A DNA stretch of 64,000 bases from Pelolinea sp. (GCA_012797975.1 JAAZOD010000010.1:1-64000); one strand, 5' to 3'. Shown: positions 9,417 through 22,527, counted from the stretch's first letter. Translations and numbers: made by a program. Notes: generated by a model not told the origin, from the sequence alone.

Positions 9417-10067
9417 TTTAATGATCCCTTCCCGCCAAGCGAACACTGCCGCCTGAGTACGATCGGCAAGGTGCAATTTGCTGAGAATATTGCTGACATG
9501 GCTTTTCACCGTTTTCTCGCTGATCACCAGTTTATCGGCGATCTCGGCATTCGATAACCCTTCGGCGATCAATCCCAGCACCTCCTGTTCCCGTTCAGTA
9601 AGCTGCATATAATCCTGCATGCCTTCGCTGCGATCATCGCGCCATTCACCGATCAAACGCGACGCGACTTTGGGAGAAAGGGTGGCTTCTCCCCGCGCAG
9701 CCGCACGAATGGCATTCGCCAACTCTTCGGGGCCGATGGTTTTCAAAATGTACGACAGGGCACCCGCCTTGATGGCTGGGAAAATATGTGAATCTTCATG
9801 GTAGGAGGTGAGAATGATGATCTGAGAACGCGGGCTGACCTGACGCACCCGCCAGGTGGCTTCCACACCATCCATTTCGGGCATCTTCAGATCCATAAGA
9901 ACCACATCCGGCGCAAGCTGTTCAGCCTGCTTCACGGCCTGCGTACCTGATTCGGCTTCGGCGATGATCTGGATATCAGGCAACACTTCCAAATATGCCC
10001 GGATGCCGCTGCGCACAATGGCATGATCGTCAACCAGCATGACGGTGATCTTTTCATTTGTCGCCAT
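9402..10067 (-). CDS. NarL/LuxR-type response regulator
   Basis: The 221-residue regulator has a receiver domain (LVDDHAIVRSG at the N-terminus, acceptor Asp in VVLMDLKMPE, Lys in YILKTIGPE) and a LuxR helix-turn-helix (LTEREQEVLGLIAEGLSN then AEIADKLVISEKTVKSHV). The gene overlaps the upstream HAMP-containing kinase gene by 14 bp, so they form one transcript and a cognate pair. This pair is distinct from the one at 6.6-8.5 kb. Targets are unknown. Confidence 0.94.
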   Translation of the reverse strand: MATNEKITVMLVDDHAIVRSGIRAYLEVLPDIQIIAEAESGTQAVKQAEQLAPDVVLMDLKMPEMDGVEATWRVRQVSPRSQIIILTSYHEDSHIFPAIKAGALSYILKTIGPEELANAIRAAARGEATLSPKVASRLIGEWRDDRSEGMQDYMQLTEREQEVLGLIAEGLSNAEIADKLVISEKTVKSHVSNILSKLHLADRTQAAVFAWREGIIKKENT

Positions 10068-11616
10068 TTTGATGCTCCTTCTTGTTCAGGGGGATGGTAA
10101 TGGTGATGGTCGTGCCACTGGAAGAGGAATCTACCTTGATCGTTCCATCCAATTCTTTCACCCGCTCTTCCATGGAATGCAAACCCAACCCTTGTTTCAC
10201 TTTATCCTTTTCAAAACCCACCCCGTTATCATTGATCTGCAGGGTCAGGTGGTTGTTTTCGAAGGCCAAAAAGACACTGGCAGCCGAAGCCCGGCTGTGG
10301 CGGCTGATATTGGAAAGGGCTTCCTGAATGACCCGGAACAGGGACTGCTCCGCTTCCTGCGGGATGTTTTTCTCTCCACCTTCCAGCCGGAACACGACAG
10401 AAACACCGCTTTGTTTTTCCCAAACTTTCAGATAATCGCGCAGTGCCACCTGCAGCGATTGATCACCGAGCTGCACGGGGCGCAGGGTGTTGATCAGCGT
10501 GGTCAACTCATCCAGCGCCTGTTGGGCAAGTTTTGAGGACATTTCAACCTGCAGAATCGCCTTCTGAACATCCGATTTCAGCAGCGTTCTAACCGCACCC
10601 AGGTTCATGGAGATGGCAAAAATTTGCTGTTTCACGCTATCGTGCAGGTCACGCGCCAGGCGGTTGCGCTCTTCCACGGTCGCCAGCATCTGCTCTTTCT
10701 CAAGCAATTCCTGGAACTGGTCAGCCATACGATTCAAACTCACCGCCAGCGTGCTGATCTCGTCATTTCCTTTCACTTCCGCTTTTTTTGAAAAATCACC
10801 CAGCCCCCATTGTAAGGTGGTCTCCTCCATGTGGTCCAAGCGTTTGGTAAAACTGCTGGCAATGATGAACCCAAACAGGATACCGATCACCGAGGAGATG
10901 ACCAGAAACACCGGAAGTTCCGGCAAGAAACCGGAAACCGCCGCTTTCACCTGCTCCCAAAAAGTGGGTGCATAATATTGCGCCAGGATGGCGCCGAGAT
11001 ATTGATCGCCCTGCCGGATGGGCAACAGGAGTGTAGTGATATTCTCTTCCATGATGGAAAATTGCGGCGCAGGGATGAAAGTGGAAGACACGCTGCTGAG
11101 CATGGTGTTTTCGTCAGCGCTGATATACGTCGCGATGGATTGCCCTACGGGGAAGATGAACGGCCGGTTGGTCGCAAGGATAATGCCGTTAGCATCCACA
11201 ATGGTGAGAGTGCTTTTCGAAGTACTGAACGCAATGGTCTTGGGGGTCAGGTCAACGATGGTATTATCCTCTGCCGGCGGAGGAGTATCCTTTCGATCGG
11301 AACGACCTCCCTTGGAATCCACGCGCAAGAAAGTTTGCTCATTATTCTCGATCCAGCTTTCCAGGTAATCCATATCAATGGGGTCCTGCAACGCTGCAGC
11401 CAGAGAATAATTGGATTCACTGAGCGATTGGGCAGAACTGTACACGAAATTAATCGACGTGAACGCATAGCGGTTGCCAGAAATGGCAATCAACACTTCC
11501 ACCAAAAACAACATTAAAAGCGTTGCCAGCATGTAGGTAATGGTCAGCTTCCACTTGATACCCGAAAAAGCTTTTTTCACAAAATTCGTTCCTTTTGATA
11601 AATTCAGATGTTTCAT
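10054..11616 (-). CDS. HAMP-containing NarX-family sensor histidine kinase
   Basis: The 520-residue kinase has an N-terminal membrane segment (about 18-42), an extracytoplasmic sensor of about 200 residues, and a second membrane segment (about 230-255). HAMP follows (KRLDHMEETTLQWGLGDFS), then HisKA_3 with His in ARDLHDSVKQQIF, and a HATPase domain with N-box IQEALSNISRHS and DNGVGF. The architecture matches NarX/DegS/LiaS relatives. The extracytoplasmic part resembles no ligand-binding family I can name. The response regulator downstream overlaps the 3' end. Confidence 0.93.
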   Translation of the reverse strand: MKHLNLSKGTNFVKKAFSGIKWKLTITYMLATLLMLFLVEVLIAISGNRYAFTSINFVYSSAQSLSESNYSLAAALQDPIDMDYLESWIENNEQTFLRVDSKGGRSDRKDTPPPAEDNTIVDLTPKTIAFSTSKSTLTIVDANGIILATNRPFIFPVGQSIATYISADENTMLSSVSSTFIPAPQFSIMEENITTLLLPIRQGDQYLGAILAQYYAPTFWEQVKAAVSGFLPELPVFLVISSVIGILFGFIIASSFTKRLDHMEETTLQWGLGDFSKKAEVKGNDEISTLAVSLNRMADQFQELLEKEQMLATVEERNRLARDLHDSVKQQIFAISMNLGAVRTLLKSDVQKAILQVEMSSKLAQQALDELTTLINTLRPVQLGDQSLQVALRDYLKVWEKQSGVSVVFRLEGGEKNIPQEAEQSLFRVIQEALSNISRHSRASAASVFLAFENNHLTLQINDNGVGFEKDKVKQGLGLHSMEERVKELDGTIKVDSSSSGTTITITIPLNKKEHQNGDK

Positions 11617-11733
11617 CGATTCACTATACTATAAACCAAAGCGACCCATCCCGCGACTCATCTGCAGAAGGAATTTTTCTCCATCTCCAGGTGGGTATCC
11701 GCAATCCTGACCCATGGACAAGGTGGGAAAAAA

Positions 11734-12273
11734 TCACATTCCTTTTTCAATCTTCTGAACTTTCGCCCATATACGAACGATATTTATCATCAAAATCAAC
11801 CAAACTATAAACAGGAGAAACTGAATGAGGGACATCATCAAGAAAGGAACACTCGAGCCCCTTGCTGCAAATGACCGGAAATAGAAAACCAAATAATAAA
11901 CAAGGGGAAAACTGGCAACCAGCAAAGTGCGCATCACCCTTTTATATTTCGCAACCTTTGAGTGGGCATCGGTATAAATTTCGACGGCCGTACTCTCTTT
12001 TGCGGCAAAGTAGAACCAATTGTTCAGGCGGCCTATATATTCCCAGCCCGCATCGGCAAAAAGCAGCAAATACTCCTGCAACTCATTTTGTTTCACATCC
12101 TGATAGTCCAAGCGATAGCGAATGGCCTGGGGTTGTTCCTTGCGAAAGGTATATTGGATGAACCCAACCTCATCCAATATCCAGCCATGGGCAGCCATCT
12201 GTTCCAACCAGGCCTGTTCTTTTTCATCTTGCCAGGCAAAGAACAACCGAAAAATCCTCTTCTTTTCCATCAT
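11734..12273 (-). CDS. DUF2812 membrane protein
   Basis: The 179-residue protein starts with the typical DUF2812 region (FRLFFAWQDEKEQAWLEQMA, then GWILDEVGFIQYTF), and ends with two membrane segments (about 112-130 and 145-168). It lies 10 bp downstream of a PadR-type regulator and is in the same transcript. DUF2812/PadR pairs recur in Gram-positives and Chloroflexota. The protein is probably the regulated membrane partner, but its function is unknown. Confidence 0.85.
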   Translation of the reverse strand: MMEKKRIFRLFFAWQDEKEQAWLEQMAAHGWILDEVGFIQYTFRKEQPQAIRYRLDYQDVKQNELQEYLLLFADAGWEYIGRLNNWFYFAAKESTAVEIYTDAHSKVAKYKRVMRTLLVASFPLVYYLVFYFRSFAARGSSVPFLMMSLIQFLLFIVWLILMINIVRIWAKVQKIEKGM

Positions 12274-12283
12274 CCTGCTCCAA

Positions 12284-12610
12284 TCATTTCTCTATTTCTC
12301 TCCGGGCATTCACCAGCAATTCCTCATAGCGATCGACCTCTCTGGTAACCTGTGCACGACCGGTTTCGGTGATCTGGTAATTACGGCGCCGTTCCGAATC
12401 GCTCTCGACTTCCACGATCAATCCATTTTCAACAAGGTTTTTCAGAGCACCATACAGCGTACCCGCCCCCATGAGAATGCGCCCATGGGTCATTTCCTCG
12501 ATCTTCTTCAGGATACCATACCCGTGCAACGGTTCCATCAGAGAGATCAAGATATAGAAGGACGTTTCTGTCAGAGGCAGCAAATCCTCAGCATTTTTTG
12601 ATTTGTTCAT
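12284..12610 (-). CDS. PadR family transcriptional regulator
   Basis: The 108-residue protein is almost entirely a PadR winged helix: LTETSFYILISLMEPLHGYG, ILKKIEEMTHGRI, GTLYGALKNLVENGLI, and ESDSERRRNYQITETGR. The short C-terminal helix is typical of subfamily 2 PadR proteins, which bind DNA as dimers. The promoter just upstream carries two copies of a 19-bp dyad, so autorepression of the regulator and the DUF2812 gene is likely. The inducer is unknown. Confidence 0.93.
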   Translation of the reverse strand: MNKSKNAEDLLPLTETSFYILISLMEPLHGYGILKKIEEMTHGRILMGAGTLYGALKNLVENGLIVEVESDSERRRNYQITETGRAQVTREVDRYEELLVNARREIEK

Positions 12611-12620
12611 CGGCCATCCA

Positions 12621-12669
12621 TATATCGGTATTCGTTATATTGTGTTTCTATATATCGTATTTCGATATA
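12621..12669. promoter_or_regulatory. Two operator-like dyads (putative PadR sites)
   Basis: Site 1 at 12621-12639 has arms TATATCG and CGTTATA (one mismatch). Site 2 at 12651-12669 has perfect arms TATATCG and CGATATA. Both have 5-nt centres, and the site starts are 30 bp apart, about three helical turns. Site 2 overlaps the -10 box of the padR promoter, an arrangement suited to repression. Confidence 0.7.
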
Positions 12670-12695
12670 ATAAGACATCAGAAAAATTTTGTCAA
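12667..12695 (-). promoter_or_regulatory. Promoter of padR-DUF2812 operon
   Basis: Read on the minus strand, TTGACA (12695-12690) is followed by a 17-bp spacer and TATTAT (12672-12667). This is a near-consensus housekeeping promoter whose -10 box shares bases with the downstream dyad. Confidence 0.75.
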
Positions 12696-12808
12696 GCATG
12701 AAACCCGATCCCTTGACAATCTTGCAGGGCCCTTTTCCCGGGATATCTCCATACGCATTTTTTCAAAATCTATGATAGGATTAGAGCCTGTGTAAGTTAT
12801 CGCAAGGT

Positions 12809-12833
12809 TCTAAATAGAAAGATTTTCTTTAGA
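12809..12833 (+). promoter_or_regulatory. Leader hairpin upstream of cold-shock gene
   Basis: TCTAA (12809-12813) pairs with TTAGA (12829-12833), and inside it AGAAA pairs with TTTCT around a GAT loop. It lies about 55 nt before the cold-shock start codon, in an AT-rich leader. Such leaders often act as temperature-responsive RNA structures; that role is inferred. Confidence 0.35.
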
Positions 12834-12887
12834 TTTGGAAATCCTGAGTAACCCAAGCAATAAATATGAAGAAAGGAGTTCCAAATC

Positions 12888-13100
12888 ATGTCTGAAAAAG
12901 AACAGGGCACCGTCAAGTGGTTCAACGGAGCCAAGGGATACGGTTTCATTGAACGTGAATCTGGCGAAGATGTTTTCGTCCACTACAGTGCAATCGTAGG
13001 ATCTGGCTTCCGCAATTTGGAAGAAGGCCAGCGCGTTCAATTCATCGTAACGCAAGGTCAAAAAGGTGCGCAAGCCGAAGAAGTTGAACTTTTGAAATAA
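12888..13100 (+). CDS. csp: Cold-shock protein (CspA family)
   Basis: This single cold-shock domain of 70 residues binds single-stranded RNA and DNA and acts as an RNA chaperone. RNP-1 (GAKGYGFIE) and RNP-2 (DVFVHYSAI) are both intact. A strong AAAGGAG lies about 10 nt before the ATG. The long AT-rich leader with a hairpin is consistent with post-transcriptional control. The gene is monocistronic, ended by a strong terminator. Confidence 0.96.
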   Translation: MSEKEQGTVKWFNGAKGYGFIERESGEDVFVHYSAIVGSGFRNLEEGQRVQFIVTQGQKGAQAEEVELLK

Positions 13101-13117
13101 TTCGGATAAAAAAGAAA

Positions 13118-13150
13118 CGGCAGTGATTTTGGAATCACTGCCGTTTTATT
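13118..13150. terminator. Bidirectional terminator (csp / add)
   Basis: CGGCAGTGATT (13118-13128) and AATCACTGCCG (13133-13143) form a perfect 11-bp stem with a 4-nt loop, followed by TTTTATTTT and preceded by an A-rich run. It can end both convergent transcripts. Confidence 0.9.
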
Positions 13151-13172
13151 TTAAATCCCACGTTCCACGAAA

Positions 13173-14195
13173 TCAACGATCATCCAACTCATTCACAAGG
13201 CCAGTCTTTTCCCCTTCCGATAAAAAGCTGGCCTGAATCCCGTTTTTAACCAACTGCCGAACTTCCTGTTCCGTACACTCGAGCTCTTGCATGATCTTTC
13301 GATATTCTTCATTCAGACAGGTGGAAAACAGGGCCGGATCATCCGAATTGACGGTCACGTACAACCCTTCCTGGATCAAGCGCGGCAAGGGATGGCTTTT
13401 CCAATCGCGCACAATGCCAAGGCAGACATTGCTGGTGGGACAGACTTCAAGCGGGATCTGCCTTTCGCGCAATTCCTTGACCAAGGCCGGGTCTTCCAAG
13501 CAGCGAACACCATGCCCAATGCGCAGGGAATGACCGATTTCCAACGCCTCCCAGATGCTGGCCGGGCCGGCAGTCTCACCGGCATGCAGGATGCATGGCA
13601 GACCGGCTTCCCGTGCAACGGAAAAAGCCTTACGGAACTTCGAAGGCGGATTCCACACCTCGTTCCCTCCCAATCCCAGGGCGATCACGCCCTTTTCCCT
13701 GTTTCGAACCGCCGCTTCGGCGACCAGCACTCCTTCTTCGGAAGATGTTTCGCGGGCGATATCAAGGATCATCTGCATGCGCGTATGCAGGGTCCGTTCA
13801 CCCCATTGAATCGCCTCTTGCAAGGCATCCATCTGGTCAGAAATGGGCAAGCCCGCCTGTTTGCAATGGGTATAGGCAGTATAGGTCACCTCGCTATAGC
13901 GGATATTCTGGGCGGCCTGCCCCTCCAAAAATTCCCGGGCAATAGCGTAGATATCCTGTTCGGTCTGAATGCTGCGCGAGATCAAGATATATTTTTCATT
14001 GAAATCAGGAAAACCGGTAAAAACGGTCCAGCGTTTGATCTCATCCAAAGTCCGCACCGGCAGATCAATATGGTTCTTTCGCGCCAATTTCTGCAACGTT
14101 TCCGCCCGCATCGCCCCTTCCAAGTGCACATGCAATTCAACCTTTGGAATATTGGCAATGAAATCAGAAAGATCCGTTCGGTCTGCGTACAGCAT
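13173..14195 (-). CDS. add: Adenosine deaminase
   Basis: This enzyme hydrolytically deaminates adenosine to inosine (or 2'-deoxyadenosine) in purine salvage. The 340-residue TIM-barrel protein keeps all metal and catalytic motifs: ELHVHLEGAM with two zinc His, ILHAGET with zinc His and catalytic Glu, IGHGVR, and NSDDPALF with the zinc/catalytic Asp pair. Length is normal for bacterial Add. It lies 43 bp downstream of uvrA and may share its transcript. Adenine deaminases of the same superfamily are a less likely alternative. Confidence 0.92.
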   Translation of the reverse strand: MLYADRTDLSDFIANIPKVELHVHLEGAMRAETLQKLARKNHIDLPVRTLDEIKRWTVFTGFPDFNEKYILISRSIQTEQDIYAIAREFLEGQAAQNIRYSEVTYTAYTHCKQAGLPISDQMDALQEAIQWGERTLHTRMQMILDIARETSSEEGVLVAEAAVRNREKGVIALGLGGNEVWNPPSKFRKAFSVAREAGLPCILHAGETAGPASIWEALEIGHSLRIGHGVRCLEDPALVKELRERQIPLEVCPTSNVCLGIVRDWKSHPLPRLIQEGLYVTVNSDDPALFSTCLNEEYRKIMQELECTEQEVRQLVKNGIQASFLSEGEKTGLVNELDDR

Positions 14196-14238
14196 TTTTC
14201 CTCTTTTTTCAGAAAATCAATCGAAAAAAGTGCTTCTC

Positions 14239-17133
14239 CTACTTATGGCCGTAAAAATCCTGGATATATTCCTTCAACACTTTTCCAGTATAGGAATGTG
14301 CCGAAGCGCAGATCTCTTCAGGGGTACCCTGTGCAACGATCTCCCCACCCCGGTCTCCACCTTCGGGTCCCATATCGATGATGTAATCGGCGATCTTGAT
14401 GATATCCAGATTATGCTCAATGATCAGCACGGAGTTTCCCGCATCCACCAACACCTGCAGCACATCCACCAGGCGGTGCACATCGGCAGCATGCAGGCCG
14501 ACCGATGGTTCATCCAGCACATACAGCGTTTTACCGGTTGCGCGGCGGGAAAGTTCACGCGAAAGTTTCACGCGTTGTGCTTCTCCGCCAGAGAGTGTGG
14601 TGGCAGACTGCCCGATGCGGATATATCCCAGGCCGACATCCTGCAGGGTTTTCAATTTACCAACGATGCGGGGAATGTTTCCGAAGAAATCAATCGCAGA
14701 ATCGATGGTCAAGTCCATGACTTGCGCGATATTCAACCCTTTATACTTCACCTGCAACGTCTCGCGGTTGAAACGGTCACCATGGCAAACCTCACAGGGC
14801 ACGAACACATCAGGCAAGAACTGCATTTCGATACGGATCTGGCCGTTTCCCTGGCAGGCTTCACAGCGCCCTCCTTTAACATTGAACGAGAATCTCCCCG
14901 AGGTATACCCGCGCATCTTGCTTTCAGAAAGCTCAGCGAACAAACTGCGAATCTCATCGAACACTCCCGTATACGTGCCAGGGTTGGAACGCGGGGTGCG
15001 GCCAATGGGGGATTGGTCGATATTGATGATCTTATCCAGATATTCCGTCCCATCGATACGCTCGTGCTGGCCGGGAATGGTTTGGGCACGGTTAAGTTTG
15101 CGCGCCAGGGCATTAAAAAGAATATCCACCATGAGGGTCGATTTTCCAGAGCCGGAGACGCCGGTGATGCACACCAATTTTCCCAATGGGATCTTCACAT
15201 CGATATTCTTCAAATTATTTTGTTTGGCACCCATCACCGTCAGCGCATGACCATTTCCATTACGGCGCTTCTTCGGCAGCGGCACCACTTTCTTTCGGGA
15301 CAAATAAGCACCGGTCAAAGAAGAAGGATGGGCCAGGATCTCTTTGAGCGTGCCTTCCGCGATCAATTTTCCACCGTGTTCGCCAGCCCCGGGACCCAGA
15401 TCGATGATCCAATCTGCCGAACGAATGGTTTCTTCATCATGTTCCACGATCAGCACGGTATTGCCGATATCGCGCAATTCCTTGAGCGTTTTCAACAGGC
15501 GGGCATTATCGCGCGGGTGCAATCCGATGGATGGTTCATCCAACACATACAGCACTCCCATCAAACGGGAACCGATCTGGGTAGCCAGGCGAATGCGCTG
15601 TGCTTCGCCCCCCGAAAGGGTGGCGGCGGAGCGCTGCAAGGTCAGATAATCCAACCCCACATCCACCAGAAAGCCCAATCGATCGGTGATCTCCTTCAGG
15701 ATACGATCGGAAATGATCTTCTCTTTCTTCGAAAGGGGTGAGTTCTCCAAAGCGAGGTGGTTAACCCATTCCAGGGTACGGATGACCGGCCATTCGGTCA
15801 CCTCCAGAATATTCGAGCCATTCACCGTAACCGCCAGCGATTCTTTACGCAGGCGGGCGCCATTGCACTCGGTGCAGGGCTTATCGCTCATGAAAGTGGC
15901 AATCTTATTGCGAATATAATCGGATTGCGTTTCTTTAAAGCGCCGCATCAGGTTGGGGATCACACCTTCGAAGGCCGAATCCACCTCATAAACGCGATTC
16001 TCACGGCTGAAGTTCATGCGCACTTCCTTGCCCTGCGTTCCATAGAGAATCACGTTCAATTTTTCTTCGGGCAATTCGCTGACCGGTTTATCCAAATCCA
16101 CTTTAAATTCCCTGGCAGCCGCTTCGAGCATTTGCCAGTAGTAACCACCTTCTTCACGCGGCCCGTTCCATTCCATGGGGGTCAAAGCACCTTCGCGCAG
16201 CGACAGGTCACGGTCAGGGATGATCAAATTCACATCAATTTCCTGCTTCACTCCCAAGCCCTGGCAAACCGGGCAAGCACCCTGGGGGGTGTTGAAGGAA
16301 AAACTGCGCGGCTCAATCTCGGGCAGCGATACTCCATGCTCCGGACAGGCCAAATGTTCGGAGAAGAACAGATCCCGTGAAGCCTCTTCTGAAAGGACCT
16401 GAACCACCAAGTATCCCTCCCCCACCTTCAAGGCAGTCTCGATCGAGTCGTTCAAGCGCGAAAGAAAAGCCTTTTGCTCATCTTCCGTCTCATTCTTTCT
16501 GACAACCAATCGATCTACCACCGCTTCAATATCGTGAAGCTTGTAGCGGTCCAGGGTGATCTCATCATCCAGGTTGACCACCTCGCCATCCACGCGAGCG
16601 CGCACAAAACCGGCTTTGCGGATCTCTTCAAAGACCGCCTGATAGGTGCCTTTGCGCCCGCGCACCACCGGCGCCAGCACGTAAAACCTGGTATCAGCGG
16701 GCAAGGCAGCGATGATATCCACGATCTCCTGCACCGATTGCTTGATCACTTCCTTCCCGCACACCGGGCAGTGAGGTATTCCAATGCGCGCATACAGCAG
16801 GCGCAAATAATCGTAAATCTCCGTGACCGTTCCCACGGTGGAGCGAGGATTATGCGAAGTGGCCTTCTGGTCGATCGACACAGCCGGTGAAAGTCCTTCA
16901 ATATAATCCACATCCGGTTTGCTCATCTGCCCCAGAAATTGACGGGCGTAAGCCGAAAGAGATTCCACGTAGCGGCGCTGTCCCTCGGCAAAAATGGTAT
17001 CGAAAGCCAAGGAACTCTTGCCGGAGCCGGACAAGCCGGTGATCACCACCAGTTTATCGCGCGGAATATCGACCGATATATTCTTTAAATTATGTTCCCG
17101 TGCGCCAACCACACGGATAAAATTTTGATCCAT
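14239..17133 (-). CDS. uvrA: Excinuclease ABC subunit A
   Basis: UvrA is the damage-recognition ATPase of nucleotide excision repair; it loads UvrB. The 964-residue protein has two ABC-type ATPase modules with Walker [15 protein letters not shown] near residue 30 and [14 protein letters not shown] near 650, two LSGGEAQR signatures, and zinc modules including CPVCGK and the CEACQGNG...CEVCHG pair. Length is typical of class I UvrA. No uvrB or uvrC is nearby. The downstream adenosine deaminase may be read through. Confidence 0.97.
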   Translation of the reverse strand: MDQNFIRVVGAREHNLKNISVDIPRDKLVVITGLSGSGKSSLAFDTIFAEGQRRYVESLSAYARQFLGQMSKPDVDYIEGLSPAVSIDQKATSHNPRSTVGTVTEIYDYLRLLYARIGIPHCPVCGKEVIKQSVQEIVDIIAALPADTRFYVLAPVVRGRKGTYQAVFEEIRKAGFVRARVDGEVVNLDDEITLDRYKLHDIEAVVDRLVVRKNETEDEQKAFLSRLNDSIETALKVGEGYLVVQVLSEEASRDLFFSEHLACPEHGVSLPEIEPRSFSFNTPQGACPVCQGLGVKQEIDVNLIIPDRDLSLREGALTPMEWNGPREEGGYYWQMLEAAAREFKVDLDKPVSELPEEKLNVILYGTQGKEVRMNFSRENRVYEVDSAFEGVIPNLMRRFKETQSDYIRNKIATFMSDKPCTECNGARLRKESLAVTVNGSNILEVTEWPVIRTLEWVNHLALENSPLSKKEKIISDRILKEITDRLGFLVDVGLDYLTLQRSAATLSGGEAQRIRLATQIGSRLMGVLYVLDEPSIGLHPRDNARLLKTLKELRDIGNTVLIVEHDEETIRSADWIIDLGPGAGEHGGKLIAEGTLKEILAHPSSLTGAYLSRKKVVPLPKKRRNGNGHALTVMGAKQNNLKNIDVKIPLGKLVCITGVSGSGKSTLMVDILFNALARKLNRAQTIPGQHERIDGTEYLDKIINIDQSPIGRTPRSNPGTYTGVFDEIRSLFAELSESKMRGYTSGRFSFNVKGGRCEACQGNGQIRIEMQFLPDVFVPCEVCHGDRFNRETLQVKYKGLNIAQVMDLTIDSAIDFFGNIPRIVGKLKTLQDVGLGYIRIGQSATTLSGGEAQRVKLSRELSRRATGKTLYVLDEPSVGLHAADVHRLVDVLQVLVDAGNSVLIIEHNLDIIKIADYIIDMGPEGGDRGGEIVAQGTPEEICASAHSYTGKVLKEYIQDFYGHK

Positions 17134-17289
17134 TAACCGTCGTCCTGATCTTTTGGAGTAGGGAATTATTATATCATTTGTTCTATTAATTATTTCTTAA
17201 AGGTTGTCTGCCATACAGCGAACATTGAATCAAAAATCCCCCAGCATCGGTGATGTGGAGGATCCTAGAAACGATGCGGCATATCTTTT

Positions 17290-18171
17290 TTACAGTTGGA
17301 TGGGTTCAGCGGGTTTAATGACCGGCTTGGAGAAGAAGAAACGCTCTTTGAGGGCTTTCTTCAATTCCGGCATGATATCCCAAGTGGCTTTTGCGCCGGC
17401 CGCGATCACCTGTCCGACCTGGTTGAAACCACCCAAGGTGGCCACATCCGAGCCGATGTCAGGACGGATCAGAAAATCGACTTTGGCTTTCTGCAACTTC
17501 GCTTCAGTTATATTGGCGCCCATCATGGCATTCGCGCGCCAGTAACCGCTGGCAATACCGGGCAACTTTTGATTCTTCCAATACGATGCATCTTCGATGG
17601 TCGGGCTCACATCCACCGCGATCACAATCTCCGCGCCCATGGTACGCACATAATCCGCAGGTACGTTGTTCAGCGATCCGCCATCCACCAGGATGCGGCC
17701 ATCAATCTTCACTTCTTCCACAATGCCCGGCAGCCCCATGGTGGCATTGACCGCCGGAACCAATGCTCCGGCTTGCAAAACCACTTCCTTGGCCAGGTCA
17801 AAATCCACCGCGCACAGCGCCAGAGGGATCTTCAGGTCAGAAAACTGTTTGTCTTCTCCAACAATCCCCGCGAAGAATTCCTGGATGCTTTCGGATTTGA
17901 AAATATGATCCAGTTTCGTGATGCGGGCATCCATCAATTTTGCCAGTTCTCCCAACTTGGAAACTCGCTTGGCAGTATCCTCGATCTCATCCACACTCAT
18001 CCCGCAAGCGGTCAACGCGGCAATGATGCCACCCATGCTGGTGCCGCTCAGGCAATCAATTGCAATCCCCTCCGATTGCAGTGTTTTTAAAACACCAATG
18101 TGCGCGAAACCGCGTACACCCCCACCGCCCAAAGCAAGACCCAGAACTGGTTTTCGCATCATGTTTTTCAT
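17290..18171 (-). CDS. Patatin-like phospholipase family protein
   Basis: The 293-residue serine hydrolase has the patatin dyad: an oxyanion glycine run GGGGVRGFAH near residue 16, nucleophile Ser in GTSMGG near residue 45, and catalytic Asp in DGGSLNN. These are the marks of the bacterial RssA/YchK-like group. It has no signal peptide, so it is likely to act in the cytoplasm or on the inner membrane face, hydrolysing acyl esters. An AAGGAT sequence lies just before the ATG. Natural substrate is unknown. Confidence 0.9.
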   Translation of the reverse strand: MKNMMRKPVLGLALGGGGVRGFAHIGVLKTLQSEGIAIDCLSGTSMGGIIAALTACGMSVDEIEDTAKRVSKLGELAKLMDARITKLDHIFKSESIQEFFAGIVGEDKQFSDLKIPLALCAVDFDLAKEVVLQAGALVPAVNATMGLPGIVEEVKIDGRILVDGGSLNNVPADYVRTMGAEIVIAVDVSPTIEDASYWKNQKLPGIASGYWRANAMMGANITEAKLQKAKVDFLIRPDIGSDVATLGGFNQVGQVIAAGAKATWDIMPELKKALKERFFFSKPVIKPAEPIQL

Positions 18172-18224
18172 ATCCTTTTTGATAGATTCCCATCTATTAT
18201 ACGATCGACTTCAAGTTCAGGCAA

Positions 18225-18267
18225 AAATAAAACAAAAACTGCCCGTTCCGGCTGACAGAACAGGCAG
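18225..18267 (-). terminator. Terminator of gyrB
   Basis: On the minus strand CTGCC and GTTC (with one bulge) pair with GAAC and GGCAG (plus-strand arms 18239-18248 and 18258-18267). The stem is followed by TTTTTGTTTTATTTTTG, a strong U-rich tail. Confidence 0.85.
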
Positions 18268-18291
18268 CTTCCATCCAGAGGCAGCACCGGT

Positions 18292-21254
<2,963 letters not shown>

Positions 21255-21449
21255 TTTACCATACTGGCAAGTTTTCCTGCTTTATAAGCCACATATTTGA
21301 ATGGGAATAAAGGTTCCCTACTTAAAATAAGATCTTTTATAAGGTTATTCTTAGTAATTAAATCAAGTCTAGAGATGATTGAGATATGATTTAAATTAAT
21401 ATAAAATTACTTATCATTAAAATGAATGGGGGGATGGGAATATAAATAT

Positions 21450-22295
21450 ATGTGGAATAAATTTGAAATTCACGATAAAGATGGAAACAAAATTGGAACG
21501 GCAGAAAGAGAACCTAGCACATTTGAACAAGTAATAGGTTATTTCATTTTATTCTGGTTAATTTGGAAACTTATCGAGGGATTTATAGCATTATTCATTT
21601 TACTTATCCAGTTCTTGCTTGATCACCCTAAGTTTGCATTGACTGTTGTAATCATTAGTTCATTGTTTGCAATTGGTTTTTGGGGAATATATAAACCTAT
21701 AAAGAAACGCAATAACCAACAAGCGACTGAAGAATTTCTGATCAACCAACAAATATATCAATCCACCGAATCTGCAGGTATTCAAGCAACAATTACTTCA
21801 GTTAGCCAAGCAACGCAATCAACATTTCAGTACCTTGTCGATTCACTTGACTCTCAAATGCCAATTCAAATTAATAAACGGAACTCAAGGACTGACTCAG
21901 CGTGGGTACATAATTCAGATCCACGACAAGTTGTATCGATTGAAATTTTTTCGGAGATCACATGGGTAGATATAATTTCGGAAGGTATTGCCATCCATGA
22001 TGAATTTGTCTGTTCTTTCGACAATTCTTATTCGCAAATTTCAGAATGGGCAAAAACCCAATGTATTATTTATGGAGATACTTCACAAAGAGCTTCCCAA
22101 ATGACTACCGAAATTGATGAAAAACTTGATTTTGATGGGGGTGGATGGACAAGATACTATCACTTTTCTGGAGTACTTTTCTTCCCAATTGAGATAATTG
22201 AACCCAATATGGACTACTATTTCTCTCCAAATTGTAATTACGAAATAAGTGATTATTCAATAGCGAATCCTGTTTTTCTATTTTCTACAAAATAG
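21450..22295 (+). CDS. Unrecognised AT-rich membrane-anchored protein
   Basis: No family is recognisable. The protein has about 281 residues from ATG 21450; an in-frame ATG at 21426 is possible, and neither has a good ribosome site. Two hydrophobic segments (about 22-50 and 56-80) are followed by a soluble region of about 190 residues with scattered Trp, Tyr and three Cys. Base composition and A/T-ending codons differ sharply from the genes on both sides, suggesting recent acquisition. Flanking intergenic DNA is equally AT-rich. Confidence 0.65.
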   Translation: MWNKFEIHDKDGNKIGTAEREPSTFEQVIGYFILFWLIWKLIEGFIALFILLIQFLLDHPKFALTVVIISSLFAIGFWGIYKPIKKRNNQQATEEFLINQQIYQSTESAGIQATITSVSQATQSTFQYLVDSLDSQMPIQINKRNSRTDSAWVHNSDPRQVVSIEIFSEITWVDIISEGIAIHDEFVCSFDNSYSQISEWAKTQCIIYGDTSQRASQMTTEIDEKLDFDGGGWTRYYHFSGVLFFPIEIIEPNMDYYFSPNCNYEISDYSIANPVFLFSTK

Positions 22296-22527
22296 AAAAA
22301 CCATCTTGAAATCTGAATAATAATAGGATCGACTTTAGCACAGAGCCATACTAAAAACAATTAGTGATCTGTTTCTGTATTTCATTCATGTCATCAAACA
22401 AAGATAAAAACATAAAATTGTGAATGGATTTGCCACCGCAATAAGTTGAATCGTTCCCAAGTCATTCGGGTCGGTGATGGAAAAATCGCCAAAGAGTTTC
22501 TCAACGTGGAGTACAATCGAACATGCC

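Noticed and set aside
13969-15741. 590-codon plus-strand frame opposite uvrA
   Set aside because: Despite its length it shows no domain, and its sequence is the antisense of conserved UvrA motifs.
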